DNA of 64,000 bases from Vibrio hippocampi. Lineage in GTDB: Bacteria; Pseudomonadota; Gammaproteobacteria; Enterobacterales; Vibrionaceae. The first letter of the stretch is position 1; the number at the start of each line of letters is the position of its first letter. The notes beneath the pieces are model-generated. The model saw nothing but the letters and a program-made list of their open reading frames with translations. It was not told the DNA's origin and searched no databases. This document shows positions 8,197 through 19,746 of the stretch, in pieces. The position numbers and the translations under genes are program-made. Location of the stretch: the NCBI RefSeq assembly GCF_921292975.1, contig NZ_CAKLCM010000002.1:1860001-1924000 (forward strand), in the 5' to 3' direction.

Positions 8197-9747
8197 ATGA
8201 ATAATGATCAAGTGATTATATTCGACACCACATTACGTGACGGCGAACAAGCACTTTCAGCAAGTCTTACGGTGAAAGAGAAGTTACAGATTGCTTATGC
8301 GCTGGAGCGATTGGGTGTCGATGTCATCGAAGCTGGCTTCCCAATCTCATCACCCGGCGATTTTGAGTCAGTTCAAACCATTGCCAAGCACATCAAAAAT
8401 AGCCGTATTTGCGCACTTTCTCGCGCTGTACCAAAAGATATCGATGCCGCCGCTGAAGCCCTTAAAGTCGCGGAAGCGTTCCGAATCCACACCTTTATCT
8501 CCACTTCGACCGTACACGTTCAAGACAAACTGCGCCGCAGCTATGATGATGTGGTTGAGATGGGCATAAGAGCCGTTAAGCATGCTCGTCAGTATACCGA
8601 CGACGTCGAGTTTTCTTGTGAAGATGCTGGTCGTACCCCGATTGATAACCTTTGTCGTATGGTAGAAGCAGCGATCAACGCCGGCGCTCGTACCATCAAC
8701 ATTCCAGATACGGTTGGCTACACCGTGCCTAACGAGTTCGGTGGCATCATCCAAACGCTTTTCAACCGCGTCCCAAATATTGATAAAGCGATCATTTCTG
8801 TGCATTGTCACGATGATCTAGGTATGTCGGTGGCAAACTCTATCGCGGCGGTTCAAGCAGGCGCACGTCAGGTAGAAGGCACCATCAATGGTATTGGCGA
8901 ACGCGCAGGTAACTGCTCGCTAGAAGAAGTCGCCATGATCATTAAAACTCGTCAAGAGTTGATGGGCGTACATACTGGTCTTCAGCATCAAGAGATCCAC
9001 CGCACCAGTAAGTTGGTCAGTCAGCTATGTAATATGCCGATTCAAGACAACAAAGCGATTGTTGGTGCCAATGCATTTAGCCACTCTTCTGGTATCCACC
9101 AAGATGGCATGTTAAAAAATAAAAACACCTATGAAATCATGACGCCTGAGTCGATTGGATTGAAAGATAAGGCGTTGAACCTAACCAGCCGCTCTGGTCG
9201 TGCTGCGGTTAAGAGTCATATGGACTCACTAGGCTACAACGAAAATGAATACAACCTAGATCGCCTATATGAAGACTTCTTGAAGCTTGCCGATCGCAAA
9301 GGTCAGGTGTTTGATTACGACCTTGAAGCATTGATGCACTTTAGCAATTTGCGTGAAGAAGACGACTTCTACAAGTTAAACTATTTAAGCGTGCAATCTG
9401 GTAGTGTCATGGCAACGACGAGTATCAAGATCCAGTGTGGCGATGAAGAAAAATGTGAAGCCGCTGTCGGCAATGGTCCCGTTGATGCGCTTTATCAATG
9501 TATCTATCGTGTGACAGGCTACGATATTGTTTTGGACAAGTTTGACCTGACCGCAAAAGGGGAAGGCGAAGACGGTCTAGGACAAGCGGATATTATCGCC
9601 AATTATAAAGGTCGCAAGTATCACGGTACGGGGATTTCTACCGATATCGTTGAGGCTTCAGGCGAAGCGCTATTGCACGTGATCAATAGCATTCATCGCG
9701 CCGACCAGATCGAAGAGATTAAACAGAAAAAAGTTGAAACGGTGTAA
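8197..9747 (+). CDS. leuA: 2-isopropylmalate synthase
   Basis: This 516-residue enzyme condenses acetyl-CoA with 2-ketoisovalerate, the first committed step of leucine synthesis. The DTTLRDGEQ motif (residues 10-18), the metal-binding [12 protein letters not shown] segment near 200 and [11 protein letters not shown] near 300 are all present. The C-terminal 120 residues form the leucine-sensing regulatory domain. I chose the ATG at 8197, 9 bases after a perfect GGAGG (8184-8188), instead of the upstream TTG at 8182, which overlaps that site. The gene lies just after the attenuator and is followed by leuB after 63 bases. Confidence 0.98.
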   Translation: MNNDQVIIFDTTLRDGEQALSASLTVKEKLQIAYALERLGVDVIEAGFPISSPGDFESVQTIAKHIKNSRICALSRAVPKDIDAAAEALKVAEAFRIHTFISTSTVHVQDKLRRSYDDVVEMGIRAVKHARQYTDDVEFSCEDAGRTPIDNLCRMVEAAINAGARTINIPDTVGYTVPNEFGGIIQTLFNRVPNIDKAIISVHCHDDLGMSVANSIAAVQAGARQVEGTINGIGERAGNCSLEEVAMIIKTRQELMGVHTGLQHQEIHRTSKLVSQLCNMPIQDNKAIVGANAFSHSSGIHQDGMLKNKNTYEIMTPESIGLKDKALNLTSRSGRAAVKSHMDSLGYNENEYNLDRLYEDFLKLADRKGQVFDYDLEALMHFSNLREEDDFYKLNYLSVQSGSVMATTSIKIQCGDEEKCEAAVGNGPVDALYQCIYRVTGYDIVLDKFDLTAKGEGEDGLGQADIIANYKGRKYHGTGISTDIVEASGEALLHVINSIHRADQIEEIKQKKVETV

Positions 9748-10899
<1,152 letters not shown>

Positions 10900-10954
10900 T
10901 TAGAACATAGCCCCCAATCACAACGATATCGTGGGGGGAAGCAAGGAAAGAGCA

Positions 10955-12355
10955 ATGTCTAAAACACTATATGAAAAAGTCTACGACGCGCATATCGCGG
11001 TAGAAGCTGAGGGTGAAAACCCGATTCTTTACATCGACCGTCACCTAGTACATGAGGTGACGTCACCGCAAGCATTTGATGGTTTGCGTGAGAAAGGTCG
11101 CAAGGTCCGTCAGGTTAGCAAAACCTTTGCTACCATGGACCACAATGTTTCCACCACCACCAAAGACATCAATGCCTCCGGCGAGATGGCGCGTATTCAG
11201 ATGGAGACGCTATCGAAGAACTGCGAAGAGTTTGGTGTCACGCTTTATGATATCAACCACAAATACCAAGGCATTGTGCACGTCATGGGTCCTGAGTTGG
11301 GCATTACCCTGCCCGCAATGACCATCGTTTGTGGCGATTCTCATACCGCGACTCATGGCGCATTTGGCTCGCTTGCATTTGGTATTGGTACCTCTGAAGT
11401 TGAGCACGTTCTTGCGACGCAAACCCTAAAACAGTCGCGTGCTAAGACCATGAAGATTGAGGTCAAAGGTAAAGTGGCACCGGGCGTGACCGCAAAAGAT
11501 ATTGTGCTGGCTATTATTGGTGAAACCACCGCCGCAGGCGGTACAGGCTACGTGGTTGAGTTTTGTGGCGAAGCGATCACGGATCTTTCGATGGAAGGTC
11601 GTATGACGGTTTGTAACATGGCTATCGAGCTTGGCGCAAAAGCGGGGCTTATTGCACCAGACGAAACCACGTTTGCCTATCTTAAAGACCGTAAATTTGC
11701 ACCACAAGGTGCCGATTGGGATGCGGCGGTTGAATACTGGAAGACGTTTAACTCTGATGAAGACGCGCAGTTCGATGCCGTTGTGACCTTAAACGGCGCA
11801 GACATCAAACCTCAAGTCACTTGGGGCACGAATCCAGGTCAGGTTATCGCGGTTGATCAAGCGATTCCGGCACCAGACAGTTTCGCAGACCCAGTAGAGA
11901 AAGCCTCTGCGGAAAAAGCGCTGGCTTACATGGGATTGGAAGCTGGTAAATCCTTAAAAGATTACCCTGTCGACAAGGTGTTTGTTGGGTCGTGTACTAA
12001 CTCTCGTATTGAAGATATGCGCGCAGCAGCAGCTGTAGCAAAAGGTCGTCAAGTTGCCTCTCATGTTCAAGCCCTGATCGTTCCCGGCTCAGAGCAAGTT
12101 AAAGCACAAGCTGAATCGGAAGGTTTAGACATTATCTTTAAACAAGCGGGCTTTGAATGGCGTTTACCGGGTTGTTCTATGTGCCTTGCAATGAACAACG
12201 ACCGCCTTGCGCCTCAAGAGCGTTGCGCGTCAACCAGTAACCGTAACTTCGAAGGTCGCCAAGGTCGCGGCGGTCGTACGCACTTGGTTAGCCCAGCAAT
12301 GGCAGCAGCCGCCGCGATTGCTGGTCACTTTGTTGATATCAGAGAACTGGACTAA
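10955..12355 (+). CDS. leuC: 3-isopropylmalate dehydratase large subunit
   Basis: This 466-residue aconitase-family subunit isomerises 2- to 3-isopropylmalate together with LeuD. The [4Fe-4S] ligands are visible as [10 protein letters not shown] and [11 protein letters not shown]; the [13 protein letters not shown] segment near 130 is also family-typical. I place the start at the ATG 10955 (MSKTLYEKV), preceded by AAGGAAAG. The in-frame GTG at 10931 is upstream of that ribosome-binding site and is rejected. leuD follows after 14 bases. Confidence 0.98.
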   Translation: MSKTLYEKVYDAHIAVEAEGENPILYIDRHLVHEVTSPQAFDGLREKGRKVRQVSKTFATMDHNVSTTTKDINASGEMARIQMETLSKNCEEFGVTLYDINHKYQGIVHVMGPELGITLPAMTIVCGDSHTATHGAFGSLAFGIGTSEVEHVLATQTLKQSRAKTMKIEVKGKVAPGVTAKDIVLAIIGETTAAGGTGYVVEFCGEAITDLSMEGRMTVCNMAIELGAKAGLIAPDETTFAYLKDRKFAPQGADWDAAVEYWKTFNSDEDAQFDAVVTLNGADIKPQVTWGTNPGQVIAVDQAIPAPDSFADPVEKASAEKALAYMGLEAGKSLKDYPVDKVFVGSCTNSRIEDMRAAAAVAKGRQVASHVQALIVPGSEQVKAQAESEGLDIIFKQAGFEWRLPGCSMCLAMNNDRLAPQERCASTSNRNFEGRQGRGGRTHLVSPAMAAAAAIAGHFVDIRELD

Positions 12356-12369
12356 AAAGGATTTACAAC

Positions 12370-12972
12370 ATGTCAGGATTTAAACAACATACTGGATTAG
12401 TCGTTCCTCTTGATGCTGCGAATGTCGATACCGATGCGATTATCCCAAAACAGTTTCTACAAAAAGTCACCCGCACGGGTTTTGGTCAGCACCTTTTCCA
12501 TGACTGGCGTTTCTTGGATGATGCCGGCGAGCAAGATAACCCAGAGTTTGTGATGAACTTTGCCCGTTATCAAGGCGCGAGTATTTTGCTTGCTCGTGAA
12601 AACTTTGGTTGTGGTTCTTCTCGTGAACACGCCCCTTGGGCATTAGCTGATTACGGCATCAAGGTTATGATTGCGCCAAGCTTTGCCGACATATTCTACG
12701 GCAACTCAATCAACAATCAGATGGTGCCGGTTCGTTTAACAGAACAGGAAGTGGATGAACTGTTCCAATTCGTTGCTGCAAACGAAGGCGCACAGATCAC
12801 CGTTGACCTTGAAGCCATGAAAGTCTCGGCGAATGGCAAAGAGTACAGCTTCGAGATTGACACCTTCCGTCGTCACTGCCTTCTTAACGGCTTAGACAAC
12901 ATTGGTTTGACCTTACAGCATGAAGACAAGATCTCGGCTTATGAAGCCAAGATCCCAAGTTTTCTGAAATAA
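12370..12972 (+). CDS. leuD: 3-isopropylmalate dehydratase small subunit
   Basis: This 200-residue swivel-domain partner of LeuC has the conserved [13 protein letters not shown] segment at residues 18-30 and [14 protein letters not shown] near residues 78-91. An AAGGA lies before the ATG. It ends the leucine operon and is followed within 25 bases by a strong terminator. Confidence 0.98.
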   Translation: MSGFKQHTGLVVPLDAANVDTDAIIPKQFLQKVTRTGFGQHLFHDWRFLDDAGEQDNPEFVMNFARYQGASILLARENFGCGSSREHAPWALADYGIKVMIAPSFADIFYGNSINNQMVPVRLTEQEVDELFQFVAANEGAQITVDLEAMKVSANGKEYSFEIDTFRRHCLLNGLDNIGLTLQHEDKISAYEAKIPSFLK

Positions 12973-12995
12973 TCAACCTCAGTCTAAACAATCCA

Positions 12996-13023
12996 AACCC
13001 AGTGTTTATCACTGGGTTTTTTC
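12996..13023 (+). terminator. Terminator of the leuABCD operon
   Basis: The 9-base stem AACCCAGTG/CACTGGGTT with a TTTAT loop is followed by a run of T. Confidence 0.9.
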
Positions 13024-13124
13024 TATGCTATTGAAAAAGAATGTCGCTTGAAAGATAACCCACTGACACCGGGTCTTATCTGTTGTCTGCTATCTGTTAT
13101 CAACACGTACAAAGGAGCCGTTTT

Positions 13125-13949
13125 ATGTCTCGCTTTATTATGGCTGGATCTACCTTGGCTAGGCTTGCCTTGATTGGGTTTACTCTGCTAGTGACACTGT
13201 TCACTAGTCTCTCCACTTTTGCAGCGCCAAAATCAGAGTTATGGTCCTACTGGCAAGCCAGCAATGAAAACAGTACCCAAACCGTCTCGCATCAAGAGTG
13301 GCAAAACTTCCTTGACCAATATCTTGTCATTCAAGGTGAGCATCACCTGATTCGCTATCAAGCCGTCAATGACCAAGATAAAACGGCGCTCAAAAGCTAT
13401 ATCAATCATCTCGCGTCCATGGACCCTAGAACCCTCACTCGCCAAGAGCAATATGCTTACTGGGTCAACATGTACAACGCCATTACCATCAATCTAATAC
13501 TCGACAACTATCCGATAAAATCCATTACCAAGCTAGGTGGTTTTTTCAGCTTTGGACCGTGGGATCTCGACGTCATCACGATCAACCAAAAAGCGCTCAC
13601 CCTCAATGACATTGAACATCGTATTCTCAGACCGATTTGGAATGATCCTCGAACACACTATGCGGTGAATTGTGCCAGTTTAGGCTGCCCGAATTTGCAA
13701 GCGAAAGCGTTGACTGCTGAAAACACCGAAGCACTGCTTAACACTGCGGCGAGACAATTTATTCAGTCAAGTAAAGGTGTGGAACTCAGTGGCAACACCG
13801 CTAAGCTCTCGTCGATCTATGAATGGTTCAGTGTCGATTTTGACAATGAAGGTGGAGTGATGGCGCACATCGCCAAATTCAAACCTGAACTGGCTCAGTT
13901 TAATGGCAAGGTAGAGTATGATTACGATTGGGCACTTAACCAAGAGTAA
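13125..13949 (+). CDS. DUF547 domain-containing periplasmic protein
   Basis: The 274-residue product has a clear signal peptide (hydrophobic core about residues 10-30, ending TFAAP). It then has a DUF547 domain with the family marks YWVNMYNAITI near residue 108-118 and HYAVNCASLGCPNL near 178-191. The function of DUF547 is unestablished; the conserved Cys, His and Asn residues suggest a papain-like or transglutaminase-like fold, which is inference. I chose the ATG at 13125 because AAAGGAG (13111-13117) precedes it; the longer upstream frame has no such site. It is monocistronic, between the leu terminator and the convergent djlA. Confidence 0.85.
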   Translation: MSRFIMAGSTLARLALIGFTLLVTLFTSLSTFAAPKSELWSYWQASNENSTQTVSHQEWQNFLDQYLVIQGEHHLIRYQAVNDQDKTALKSYINHLASMDPRTLTRQEQYAYWVNMYNAITINLILDNYPIKSITKLGGFFSFGPWDLDVITINQKALTLNDIEHRILRPIWNDPRTHYAVNCASLGCPNLQAKALTAENTEALLNTAARQFIQSSKGVELSGNTAKLSSIYEWFSVDFDNEGGVMAHIAKFKPELAQFNGKVEYDYDWALNQE

Positions 13950-13994
13950 CGATTATTGATTAAGCACCCGAATCTATATGATTTAGAGCGTCGA

Positions 13995-14846
13995 TTACTT
14001 AAAGCCTTTCACTTTCTTGATAAGATCATAGGCATTTTGGATCTCCTGCGATTTCTCTTTTGCCACATTCATCATCTCAGGTGGTAAGCCTTTTGCCATC
14101 AGTTTATCTGGGTGATGCTCATTCATCAGTTTTCTGTGAGCACGTTTAATGGCTTTTGCATCGGCATCTTCGGACACACCCAGCACATCATAAGCCGCTG
14201 ATAATGCAGAAGCGCTGTTTGCTTGCTGCCAACCGCCAGACGAGTGCTGCCCACCGCCGTGTTGATGCCCACCAGAGAATCCGCCCTGTTGAAAGCGAAA
14301 TGCCGCTTCTTGCATACGCAAACGTTGTTCAAGTTGTTGTGCTGAAAAACCGAGTCCTTGAGCAATACGATGCAAGACTTCTCTTTCTTCTGGGTGAATC
14401 GAACCATCTGCAAATGCAGCGGAAATCTGTAGCTCTAAGAAGAACTGCAGCAGGTCATGGCGACCATTAGAAGAAACACTGACTCGACTAAGCACTTTCT
14501 CCAACGGAAAATCTGCCGATTTACCGTCACGAAACGCTTCTTGAGCTGAGCGTTTTTGCTCAGCATTGAGATTCATTCTATCCATCATGATAGTCGCAAG
14601 TTGAATCTCTTCTCTGGTCACTTGACCTTTTGCTTTTGCCACATGCCCCATTACCGAGTATGCCGCATTCAAGAACTCTTCTTGTCGTGCATTCTGGTCA
14701 CCAGCGCCGAATCCTCTTCGAGAGAAGCCACCCTGATTGATTCTTTTGGCTTTATCAAATTGGTGTCCAATAAATAGACCAAACAGCGCGCCTAACGGAC
14801 CGCCGAACAACATTCCAAAAAATACACCTAAAATTTTACCTATCAT
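13995..14846 (-). CDS. djlA: Membrane-anchored DnaJ-type co-chaperone DjlA
   Basis: At 283 residues it is near the usual 270 for DjlA. An N-terminal single membrane segment rich in glycine (about 5-28) comes first. A central TerB-like helical domain (about 55-175) follows, then a Gly/His/Gln-rich linker (SGGHQHGGGQHSSGG) and a C-terminal J domain (about 215-283) with the essential HPD in NEHHPDKLM. It should stimulate DnaK ATPase at the cytoplasmic face of the inner membrane. It is divergent from lptD, as in E. coli. Confidence 0.95.
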   Translation of the reverse strand: MIGKILGVFFGMLFGGPLGALFGLFIGHQFDKAKRINQGGFSRRGFGAGDQNARQEEFLNAAYSVMGHVAKAKGQVTREEIQLATIMMDRMNLNAEQKRSAQEAFRDGKSADFPLEKVLSRVSVSSNGRHDLLQFFLELQISAAFADGSIHPEEREVLHRIAQGLGFSAQQLEQRLRMQEAAFRFQQGGFSGGHQHGGGQHSSGGWQQANSASALSAAYDVLGVSEDADAKAIKRAHRKLMNEHHPDKLMAKGLPPEMMNVAKEKSQEIQNAYDLIKKVKGFK

Positions 14847-14996
14847 GTGATTTATGCGCTCTCCGTCTCTTAAATTTTGCGTTGATTAGCAGTCTAATAG
14901 TGTTGTTAAGGATAATTTCCTTTATGATAGACACCTCGATTCTATATCAATCGAATTCAACTGAATGAATCTAGTTAAACAGGATAGTACAACTCG

Positions 14997-17315
14997 ATGT
15001 CACGTTTTTCTCGCACATATTTAGCGGCCTCTATCGGTGCTGCGCTTTTTGCGCCCTTTATCCACGCCGAAGATAGTTCGAACAGTGATGGGCAATCCAT
15101 GCCTCCAGCACAGCAATGCTCCGTTGATACTGCCCAAACTTCTGATACCAATCAAGAGCCAATCACGATTGAAGCTGACTCATTAGAGGCAATCAATGGT
15201 GATCGCGCCTCTTATAAGGGTAACGTAGTCGTGGTTCAGGGCAGCAAAACCATCACGGCTGAACAGGTAACCTTACACCAAGCTGAAAACATTGTTATCG
15301 CTGAAGGTAACGTTACTCTCGATGATGGTCAATTCAGAGTGGTTTCCGATAAGATCACCAATAATCTCGACACCGAAGAGATCACGGCAGAAAACACTGC
15401 TTATGAAATGATTTGTGGTGGCGGTCGCGGCGATGCGGTATTTATCTCTAAAACTGGTGAGGCCATGTATCAGATTGATGATGGCTCGATTACCACCTGT
15501 CCTGCTGGCGATAATTCATGGCGCTTCATCGCTGACGATATCGAAATCGACCAGAATGAAGAAATCGCAACCCTTTATGGCAGCCGAGTAGAAGTACAAA
15601 GTGTACCTGTTTTCTACCTGCCTTACCTGACGATGCCGATCACAGAAAATCGCAAATCAGGTTTCTTGTTCCCATCAGTATCTCTGGGTTCAAAGAACGG
15701 TTTTGAGTTTGAGTTACCTTACTACTGGAATATCGCCCCTAATTACGATCTCTTATCGACGCTGCACTACATGCAAAACCGCGGTTTACAGTTAAAAGGT
15801 GACTTCCGTTACCTCACTGAAGCCAACAGCGGGGAACTATCCGCAGAATATTTATACAACGACGATAAATACCCAGAGCACGGCGATCGTTGGGCTTATC
15901 AATATCAGAACGTGAGCCGATTTGGCGAGCACTGGTTAATCGACCTTGACTACGCCAAAGTCAGTGACAACGATTATTTCCAAGATTTAGACTCTAATCT
16001 TGGTGACCGTTCGGACGGCCACCTCTCTCAGTCAGGCTCGGTCAGTTATCGTACCAAAAGTTGGGATGCTAAGTTAACCGTACAAGACTTCCAATTATTG
16101 GTCGACGATACCATCCCTTACCAATTGATGCCGCAGTTGGAGTTTAACTATTACAGCCCTGATCTGTATCAGCAAATAAACTTCGACCTCGTCAGTCATG
16201 TCTCCCGATTTGTCACGGATGATGATGACAAGCCAGAGGCAACCCGAGTGCATATCGAGCCTGGCTTTACTCTGCCACTCACCACAACTTGGGGTACTTG
16301 GACCACCGAAGCGCGTTACCTAATGACCTATTACCAACAAGACTTGGATGGTCTAGATAGCTCATTTGATTCTCTAGAAGAGAGTGTGACTCGAACGCTG
16401 CCTGAATTTAGCACCAAGGCCAACATGGTGCTGGAACGTGGAACAACGATATTTGAGGGTTATACTCAAACACTAGAACCACAAGTTCAGTATCTCTATG
16501 TTCCAGAGACCGATCAAGATGATATCTATCTTTACGATACGACCTTGTTACAGACCGACTATTACGGACTGTTTAGAAACCGTCGTTACAGTGGCGTCGA
16601 TTATATCGCTGCTGCTAACCAGTTCAGCTACGGTGCAACCTCGCGTTTCTATGATGGTGGACAAAAAGAACGTCTAGCGATCTCTTTTGGTCAGATTTAC
16701 TACTTAGATAACAGCAGCCAAAGTCCGAATTCAAGCTCTGAAGATGACACATCCAACTACTCATCATGGGCCATCGAAACCGACTTTAACTACGATGACA
16801 AAGTCTTCTATCATGGTGGCATCCAGTATGATATTGATTCATCGGAAGTATCGGTGGCGAACAGCGCTATTGAATATCGAGTCAATGACAATTTTGTTCA
16901 AGCCAACTATCGTTACGTTACTCGTGACTATATTGAAGGGCTTGAGAGCTACTCCGACGACGAGCTTAACGCCTTAACCAGTGACGGTATTAGCCAAATT
17001 GGTCTACTCGGTGGTTATAGTATTAACCGCAACTGGAATGTCTCGGCTCAGTACTTTTTCGATACCACAGAAAGTGAAGCAGTTGAATGGCTTGCCAAAG
17101 TTGAGTATCAATCGGATTGTTGGTATGTGGGCATAGACTATAGCCGCGAACTCACCGGATGGTCTTCGGGTGAGGTCGGTGTCGGATCGGCTGAATTCGA
17201 TGACAACGTTAGCCTGAACTTCGGTATCACGGGTCTTGGCGGTAACTCGCGTGCCCCAGAGCCACCAAGTGGCAATGCTTTGTCATACGGCAGACCGTTT
17301 ATTCTCAATAACTAG
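14997..17315 (+). CDS. lptD: LPS-assembly outer-membrane protein LptD
   Basis: This 772-residue outer-membrane beta-barrel inserts lipopolysaccharide into the outer leaflet together with the lipoprotein LptE. It has a signal peptide ending FIHAEDS (cleavage near residue 24). An OstA/LptA-like periplasmic jellyroll follows (about 55-200; ITIEADSLEA), then a long barrel with alternating aromatic strands. I count four cysteines (41, 140, 168, 708). E. coli LptD has C31, C173 and the adjacent pair C724-C725; here only one cysteine remains at the C-terminal pair (SDCW). An AGGA lies before the ATG at 14997. surA follows, and SurA is the chaperone needed for LptD folding. Confidence 0.96.
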   Translation: MSRFSRTYLAASIGAALFAPFIHAEDSSNSDGQSMPPAQQCSVDTAQTSDTNQEPITIEADSLEAINGDRASYKGNVVVVQGSKTITAEQVTLHQAENIVIAEGNVTLDDGQFRVVSDKITNNLDTEEITAENTAYEMICGGGRGDAVFISKTGEAMYQIDDGSITTCPAGDNSWRFIADDIEIDQNEEIATLYGSRVEVQSVPVFYLPYLTMPITENRKSGFLFPSVSLGSKNGFEFELPYYWNIAPNYDLLSTLHYMQNRGLQLKGDFRYLTEANSGELSAEYLYNDDKYPEHGDRWAYQYQNVSRFGEHWLIDLDYAKVSDNDYFQDLDSNLGDRSDGHLSQSGSVSYRTKSWDAKLTVQDFQLLVDDTIPYQLMPQLEFNYYSPDLYQQINFDLVSHVSRFVTDDDDKPEATRVHIEPGFTLPLTTTWGTWTTEARYLMTYYQQDLDGLDSSFDSLEESVTRTLPEFSTKANMVLERGTTIFEGYTQTLEPQVQYLYVPETDQDDIYLYDTTLLQTDYYGLFRNRRYSGVDYIAAANQFSYGATSRFYDGGQKERLAISFGQIYYLDNSSQSPNSSSEDDTSNYSSWAIETDFNYDDKVFYHGGIQYDIDSSEVSVANSAIEYRVNDNFVQANYRYVTRDYIEGLESYSDDELNALTSDGISQIGLLGGYSINRNWNVSAQYFFDTTESEAVEWLAKVEYQSDCWYVGIDYSRELTGWSSGEVGVGSAEFDDNVSLNFGITGLGGNSRAPEPPSGNALSYGRPFILNN

Positions 17316-17332
17316 CGACTTTTGATCGCTCG

Positions 17333-17386
17333 TTTACTCCGGAACCGCTATTTACTTCGGTATAGCAACTTACTCCGGAACAGCTA
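17333..17386. repeat. 18-bp tandem repeat, three copies, between lptD and surA
   Basis: Copies start at 17333, 17351 and 17369 with the shared core (T/C)TTACT(C/T)CGG. The first and third copies share CTCCGGAACnGCTA. They lie 18 bases past the lptD stop codon. Confidence 0.75.
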
Positions 17387-17410
17387 ATAGCATCCGACCG
17401 CGTAACATTC

Positions 17411-17438
17411 GGAACTTTATACACTTTCCAGACTCTTA
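17411..17438 (+). promoter_or_regulatory. Sigma-E-like promoter of surA
   Basis: GGAACTT (17411-17417) is a perfect match to the envelope-stress sigma factor -35 element. It is followed after 16 bases by TCTTA (17434-17438), a partial -10 match. Transcription would start about 20 bases before the surA ATG, leaving room for the AGGA ribosome-binding site. SurA is a sigma-E target in E. coli. Confidence 0.65.
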
Positions 17439-17466
17439 GTTTGGGAAGTGTACATTAGGAATATCA

Positions 17467-18753
17467 ATGAAATTTTTAACCAAATTATTTTCAACCCTTC
17501 TTCTGTCGGCAACGACCCTACACGCAATGGCTGCGCCTCAAGAACTTGACCGCGTCCGAGTGATTGTCAACGACGGGGTAATTTTGCAAAGTGAGATCGA
17601 CATGGAAACTCAGTCTCTCATTGCCAGTGCTAGCCAAAGTGGTCAATCTTTGCCTGGTGCTAGCGTATTGCAAGAGCAGATCTTAGATAAGTTGATTGTC
17701 GAAAAAATCCAATTACAAGAAGCGGAACGTGTCGGTATCCGAATCGATGACAATCGCTTAGCCAGCACTCTGCAAGAAATCGCGAAAAACAATCAGAAGT
17801 CTCTAGAACAATTTCGCCAACATGTCGAATCACAAGGTCTCTCTTGGCAGAGTTTCCGTGAACAAATTCGCGACGAAGTGGCTCAAAGCGAAGTCCGTAA
17901 CGCGCTCGTTAGACAACGCATCAATATCCTTCCTGCGGAAGTCGATAACCTAGCGGATATTTTAGCTCAGGAAAGTGGCGCAACCATTACTTATAAAATT
18001 GCCCACATTCAATTGAGATTCAATGAGGATGAAGACAAATCCATCATTGAACAGCAAGCTAATGAACTTACTCAGCGCTTAAAGCAAGGTGAAGACTTTG
18101 CCACGATGGCGATTACCTATTCCAAAGGACCTAAAGCACTCGAAGGCGGTGATTGGGGTTGGATGCGTAAAGAAGAGATGCCTACCATCTTTGCCGATCA
18201 AATCGCTCTGCAATCGAAAGGCGAAATCATTGGTCCTTTCCGCAGTGGTATTGGTTTTCATATCCTAAAAATTGAGGATGTGAAAGGTCTAGAAACAGTT
18301 TCCGTCACTGAAGTGAACGCTCGCCATATTCTTATCAAACCAACCGTCATTTTAAGTGATACTGGCGTGCAAAGAGAACTGACGAAAATAACTCAACGAA
18401 TCCAATCTGGTGAAGTGACCTTTGCTGATATGGCAGAACAATATAGCCAAGATCCGGGCTCGGCAGTGCAAGGCGGTAAGCTCGGCTATCAGACCCCTGA
18501 GCTGTACGTTCCTGAATTTAAGCATCAAGTTGAAACGCTGCCTGTTGGTGTCATCAGTCAACCTTTCAAAACCGTTCATGGCTGGCATATCGTTGAGGTA
18601 CTTGACCGACGTGATGTGGATAAAACGGGCTCTGCTATGCAGAATCGCGCATACAGAATATTGTTCAATCGTAAGTTCAACGAAGAGGCAAGCGCTTGGT
18701 TACAAGAGCTAAGAGCCAGTGCCTTTGTTGAAATGGTTAATGATGACGAGTAA
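17467..18753 (+). CDS. surA: Periplasmic peptidyl-prolyl isomerase and outer-membrane chaperone SurA
   Basis: The 428-residue protein has a signal peptide (about 1-22, ending AMAAPQ). An N-terminal chaperone domain (about 23-165) comes next, then two parvulin domains. The first runs from about 170 (ITYKIAHIQLRF) with GGDWGWMRKEEMP, the second from about 280 (VNARHILIKP) with GGKLGYQTPELYVPEF. It escorts unfolded outer-membrane proteins to the BAM complex. It follows lptD after 150 bases that hold a sigma-E-like promoter, and is followed by pdxA after 3 bases. Confidence 0.97.
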   Translation: MKFLTKLFSTLLLSATTLHAMAAPQELDRVRVIVNDGVILQSEIDMETQSLIASASQSGQSLPGASVLQEQILDKLIVEKIQLQEAERVGIRIDDNRLASTLQEIAKNNQKSLEQFRQHVESQGLSWQSFREQIRDEVAQSEVRNALVRQRINILPAEVDNLADILAQESGATITYKIAHIQLRFNEDEDKSIIEQQANELTQRLKQGEDFATMAITYSKGPKALEGGDWGWMRKEEMPTIFADQIALQSKGEIIGPFRSGIGFHILKIEDVKGLETVSVTEVNARHILIKPTVILSDTGVQRELTKITQRIQSGEVTFADMAEQYSQDPGSAVQGGKLGYQTPELYVPEFKHQVETLPVGVISQPFKTVHGWHIVEVLDRRDVDKTGSAMQNRAYRILFNRKFNEEASAWLQELRASAFVEMVNDDE

Positions 18754-18756
18754 ACC

Positions 18757-19746
18757 ATGTCAGTAATTAAACGCATTATTGTCACCGCCGGTGAACCTGC
18801 TGGCATAGGTCCCGATCTCGCCGTCGCACTCTCGACTAGAGATTGGTCACATCAAGTGATCATCTGTGCCGACAAGCAAATGATTGCAGATCGCGCCAAG
18901 CAACTGAATATCGACGTTGAACTCATCGATTACCAACCCGATGTTAAGCAAGCTCATCAAAAGGGCCAACTGCTGGTATTGCATCACCCGCTTAAACAGC
19001 CCGCGGTTGCCGGTGAATTAAATGCGGAAAATGGTCAATATGTATTAAATACCCTAGAAATTGCCGCAAAAGGCTGTATGAGTGGTGAATTTGATGCTAT
19101 TGTCACCGGCCCTGTACACAAGGGTGTAATCAACAAAGCCGGTGTTGCCTTTAGTGGTCATACTGAGTTCTTTGCTGAGGTATCAAACACGCCGCTTGTG
19201 GTGATGATGCTCGCTACGGAAGGCTTACGAACCGCACTGGTGACGACTCACCTCCCTCTATCAGAGGTGCCTTCTGCTATTACAGAAGATCGCGTTTCAA
19301 GTATTATTGATATACTGCATCACGACCTAGTGACTAAGTTTGCGATCCCACAACCAAAAATTTATGTTTGTGGTCTCAATCCTCACGCCGGAGAAGACGG
19401 TGTGCTTGGAATGGAAGAGATAGATACCATTACACCAACATTAGAAAAGCTGCGTACAGAAAAACAGTATAAGCTCATCGGCCCTCTTCCCGCCGATACT
19501 ATTTTTAATCAAAAGTATTTAAGCGACGCTGATGCAGTCCTAGGGATGTACCATGATCAGGTACTACCGGTACTAAAATATAAAGGTTTTGGTCGTTCAG
19601 TTAATATCACTCTTGGACTACCCTTTATAAGAACGTCTGTCGACCATGGTACTGCCATCGACCTTGCTGGAACCGGCAACATCGACTTTGGTAGTTTTGA
19701 GACAGCATTAGCGTATGCCATTGACTTAGTAGAGAGTAAACAATGA
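18757..19746 (+). CDS. pdxA: 4-hydroxythreonine-4-phosphate dehydrogenase
   Basis: This 329-residue NAD-dependent enzyme of pyridoxal-phosphate synthesis oxidises 4-phosphohydroxy-L-threonine. Family marks are [11 protein letters not shown] near residue 12 and the zinc-binding histidines in [19 protein letters not shown] and TSVDHGTA. The start lies 3 bases after surA and its stop overlaps the rsmA start (ATGA), the same arrangement as in E. coli. Confidence 0.97.
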   Translation: MSVIKRIIVTAGEPAGIGPDLAVALSTRDWSHQVIICADKQMIADRAKQLNIDVELIDYQPDVKQAHQKGQLLVLHHPLKQPAVAGELNAENGQYVLNTLEIAAKGCMSGEFDAIVTGPVHKGVINKAGVAFSGHTEFFAEVSNTPLVVMMLATEGLRTALVTTHLPLSEVPSAITEDRVSSIIDILHHDLVTKFAIPQPKIYVCGLNPHAGEDGVLGMEEIDTITPTLEKLRTEKQYKLIGPLPADTIFNQKYLSDADAVLGMYHDQVLPVLKYKGFGRSVNITLGLPFIRTSVDHGTAIDLAGTGNIDFGSFETALAYAIDLVESKQ

